Made by a program: the position numbers and the translations under genes
In this document: piece after piece, positions 13,740 through 14,560 of the stretch
Position numbering within the stretch: position 1 is the first letter of the stretch
How the letters are laid out: the number at the start of each line of letters is the position of its first letter
Source: JBGZEX01 sp041846495
GTDB lineage: Bacteria; Bacteroidota; Bacteroidia; Bacteroidales; Marinifilaceae
Assembly: GCA_041846495.1 (NCBI GenBank)
Contig: JBGZEX010000033.1
Coordinates: 1 to 14,560 of the forward strand
Reading direction: 5' to 3'
DNA length: 14,560 nucleotides
The notes under the pieces: generated by a model
Told to the model about the DNA's origin: nothing
Databases searched by the model: none
The model's input: only the letters and a program-made list of their open reading frames with translations

Positions 13740-14560
13740 TTATTCCCATTCTATGGTGGCAGGCGGTTTGGAACTTATGTCGTATACCACTCTGTTGATA
13801 CCCTTAACATTATTAATAATACGATTGGAAACCCCGGCTAAAAACTCATAGGGCAAACGACACCAATCGGCCGTCATTCCGTCCACGGATTCTACGGCTC
13901 TCAAAGCTACCGTATTCTCATAAGTCCGCTCATCCCCCATAACGCCTACCGAACGCACCGGCAGGAGAATGGCTCCGGCCTGCCAAACCCGATCGTATAA
14001 CCCCTCCTCTTTCAACATTCCTGTGTATATATCGTCCGCTTCCTGCAACAAAGCCACTTTTTCAGGACTCACCGCCCCCAGAATACGAATCGCCAGACCG
14101 GGTCCGGGAAAAGGGTGACGCCCGATGAACTCATCGCTCAATCCCAAGGCTTTACCGACTCTGCGCACTTCATCCTTGAATAAAAGCCGGAGAGGTTCCA
14201 CCACCTTCAATTTCATATAATCGGGCAGACCTCCCACATTATGATGGGATTTGATGGTCTGCGAAGGACCGTTCACCGAAACGGATTCTATCACATCCGG
14301 ATAAATAGTGCCCTGTGCCAACCAGGAGGCTCCTTTGATTTTCTTGGATTCTTCGTCGAATACGTCCACAAAGGTTTTCCCTATAATCTTACGCTTGCGT
14401 TCGGGATCCTCCACATCTTTCAGGGCATCGAGGAAAAGGGCGGAGGCATCCACTCCCTTTACGTTAAGTCCCAGAACCCGGTAGTTTTCAAGAACGGATT
14501 CGTATTCGTTCTTACGCAGGAGACCGTTGTTCACGAATATGCAATTCAAACGCTCGCCTA
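13740..14560 (-). CDS. guaA: GMP synthase (glutamine-hydrolysing), C-terminal part, truncated by window edge
   Basis: Converts XMP to GMP with ATP and glutamine. Only about 272 C-terminal residues are visible; the full protein has about 510. The frame stays open to base 14560, so the glutamine amidotransferase domain and the ATP-pyrophosphatase loop (SGGVDS) lie beyond the edge. The visible part starts within the ATP-pyrophosphatase domain (GERLNCIFVNNGLLRK). It continues through QGTIYPDVIES, SHHNVGGLP, the XMP-binding HPFPGPGLAIRILG and the dimerisation domain ending in KPPATIEWE, the typical GuaA C-terminus. The stop is 9 nt before nrnA on the same strand. Nothing unusual is seen. Confidence 0.96.
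   Translation of the reverse strand, partial: GERLNCIFVNNGLLRKNEYESVLENYRVLGLNVKGVDASALFLDALKDVEDPERKRKIIGKTFVDVFDEESKKIKGASWLAQGTIYPDVIESVSVNGPSQTIKSHHNVGGLPDYMKLKVVEPLRLLFKDEVRRVGKALGLSDEFIGRHPFPGPGLAIRILGAVSPEKVALLQEADDIYTGMLKEEGLYDRVWQAGAILLPVRSVGVMGDERTYENTVALRAVESVDGMTADWCRLPYEFLAGVSNRIINNVKGINRVVYDISSKPPATIEWE

Noticed and set aside
13356..13841. Plus-strand open frame across the nrnA-guaA junction
   Set aside because: Antisense to two clear genes, with composition typical of reverse-complement shadows. Similar plus-strand frames at 8968-9471, 11235-11729 and 11820-12308 were dismissed for the same reason.
1..14560. Mobile elements, CRISPR arrays, tRNA or rRNA genes, horizontally acquired island
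   Set aside because: No transposase, integrase, direct-repeat array or structural-RNA signature was seen. The genes are housekeeping types with broadly uniform base and codon use by eye.

Overview
This looks like chromosomal housekeeping DNA from a Bacteroidota member, most likely order Bacteroidales. The grounds are: promoter boxes of the TAnnTTTG type before several genes, A/T-rich leaders with little Shine-Dalgarno signal, and a gene set typical of the group (class I fumarase, a LolD-type ATPase, tandem FKBPs, a DUF3127-like OB-fold protein, a GSCFA protein, a SPOR protein, M20C PepD). I see no genus-level marker. The window holds 17 protein genes, two of them cut by its edges. It has no rRNA, tRNA, CRISPR array or insertion sequence that I could recognise, and no gene-free stretch over 300 bases.

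Left part, plus strand (1-3928): a 5'-truncated fumarase is followed 6 nt later by a LolD-like ABC ATPase. A promoter then precedes two tandem FKBP prolyl isomerases, one without a signal peptide and one a lipoprotein, closed by a strong hairpin terminator. Right behind that terminator is a small SSB-like OB-fold gene ending in an SSB-type tip.

Middle, minus strand (3925-7419): a four-gene operon read right to left. It encodes a CyuA-type cysteine desulfidase, a TatD hydrolase, the tRNA ct6A-forming enzyme TcdA, and a CvfB-like S1 RNA-binding protein. Each junction is an ATGA overlap, so translation is probably coupled throughout. A secreted SPOR-domain gene (7558-8103, plus) lies upstream and diverges from it.

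Right part, minus strand (8073-14560): exonuclease III overlaps a GSCFA-domain gene. A secreted TPR protein with its own terminator comes next. Beyond it is a probable guaA-nrnA-marR-pepD operon, whose guaA gene is cut at the window edge.

I found no large undescribed system. The most interesting points are local. They are the SSB-like protein whose start sits 14 bases behind a terminator hairpin; the SPOR gene, which seems to lie between exonuclease III and the next minus-strand terminator, so that it would be fully covered by antisense read-through; the tightly coupled operon joining cysteine desulfidation to tRNA modification; and a MarR regulator between nrnA and pepD.
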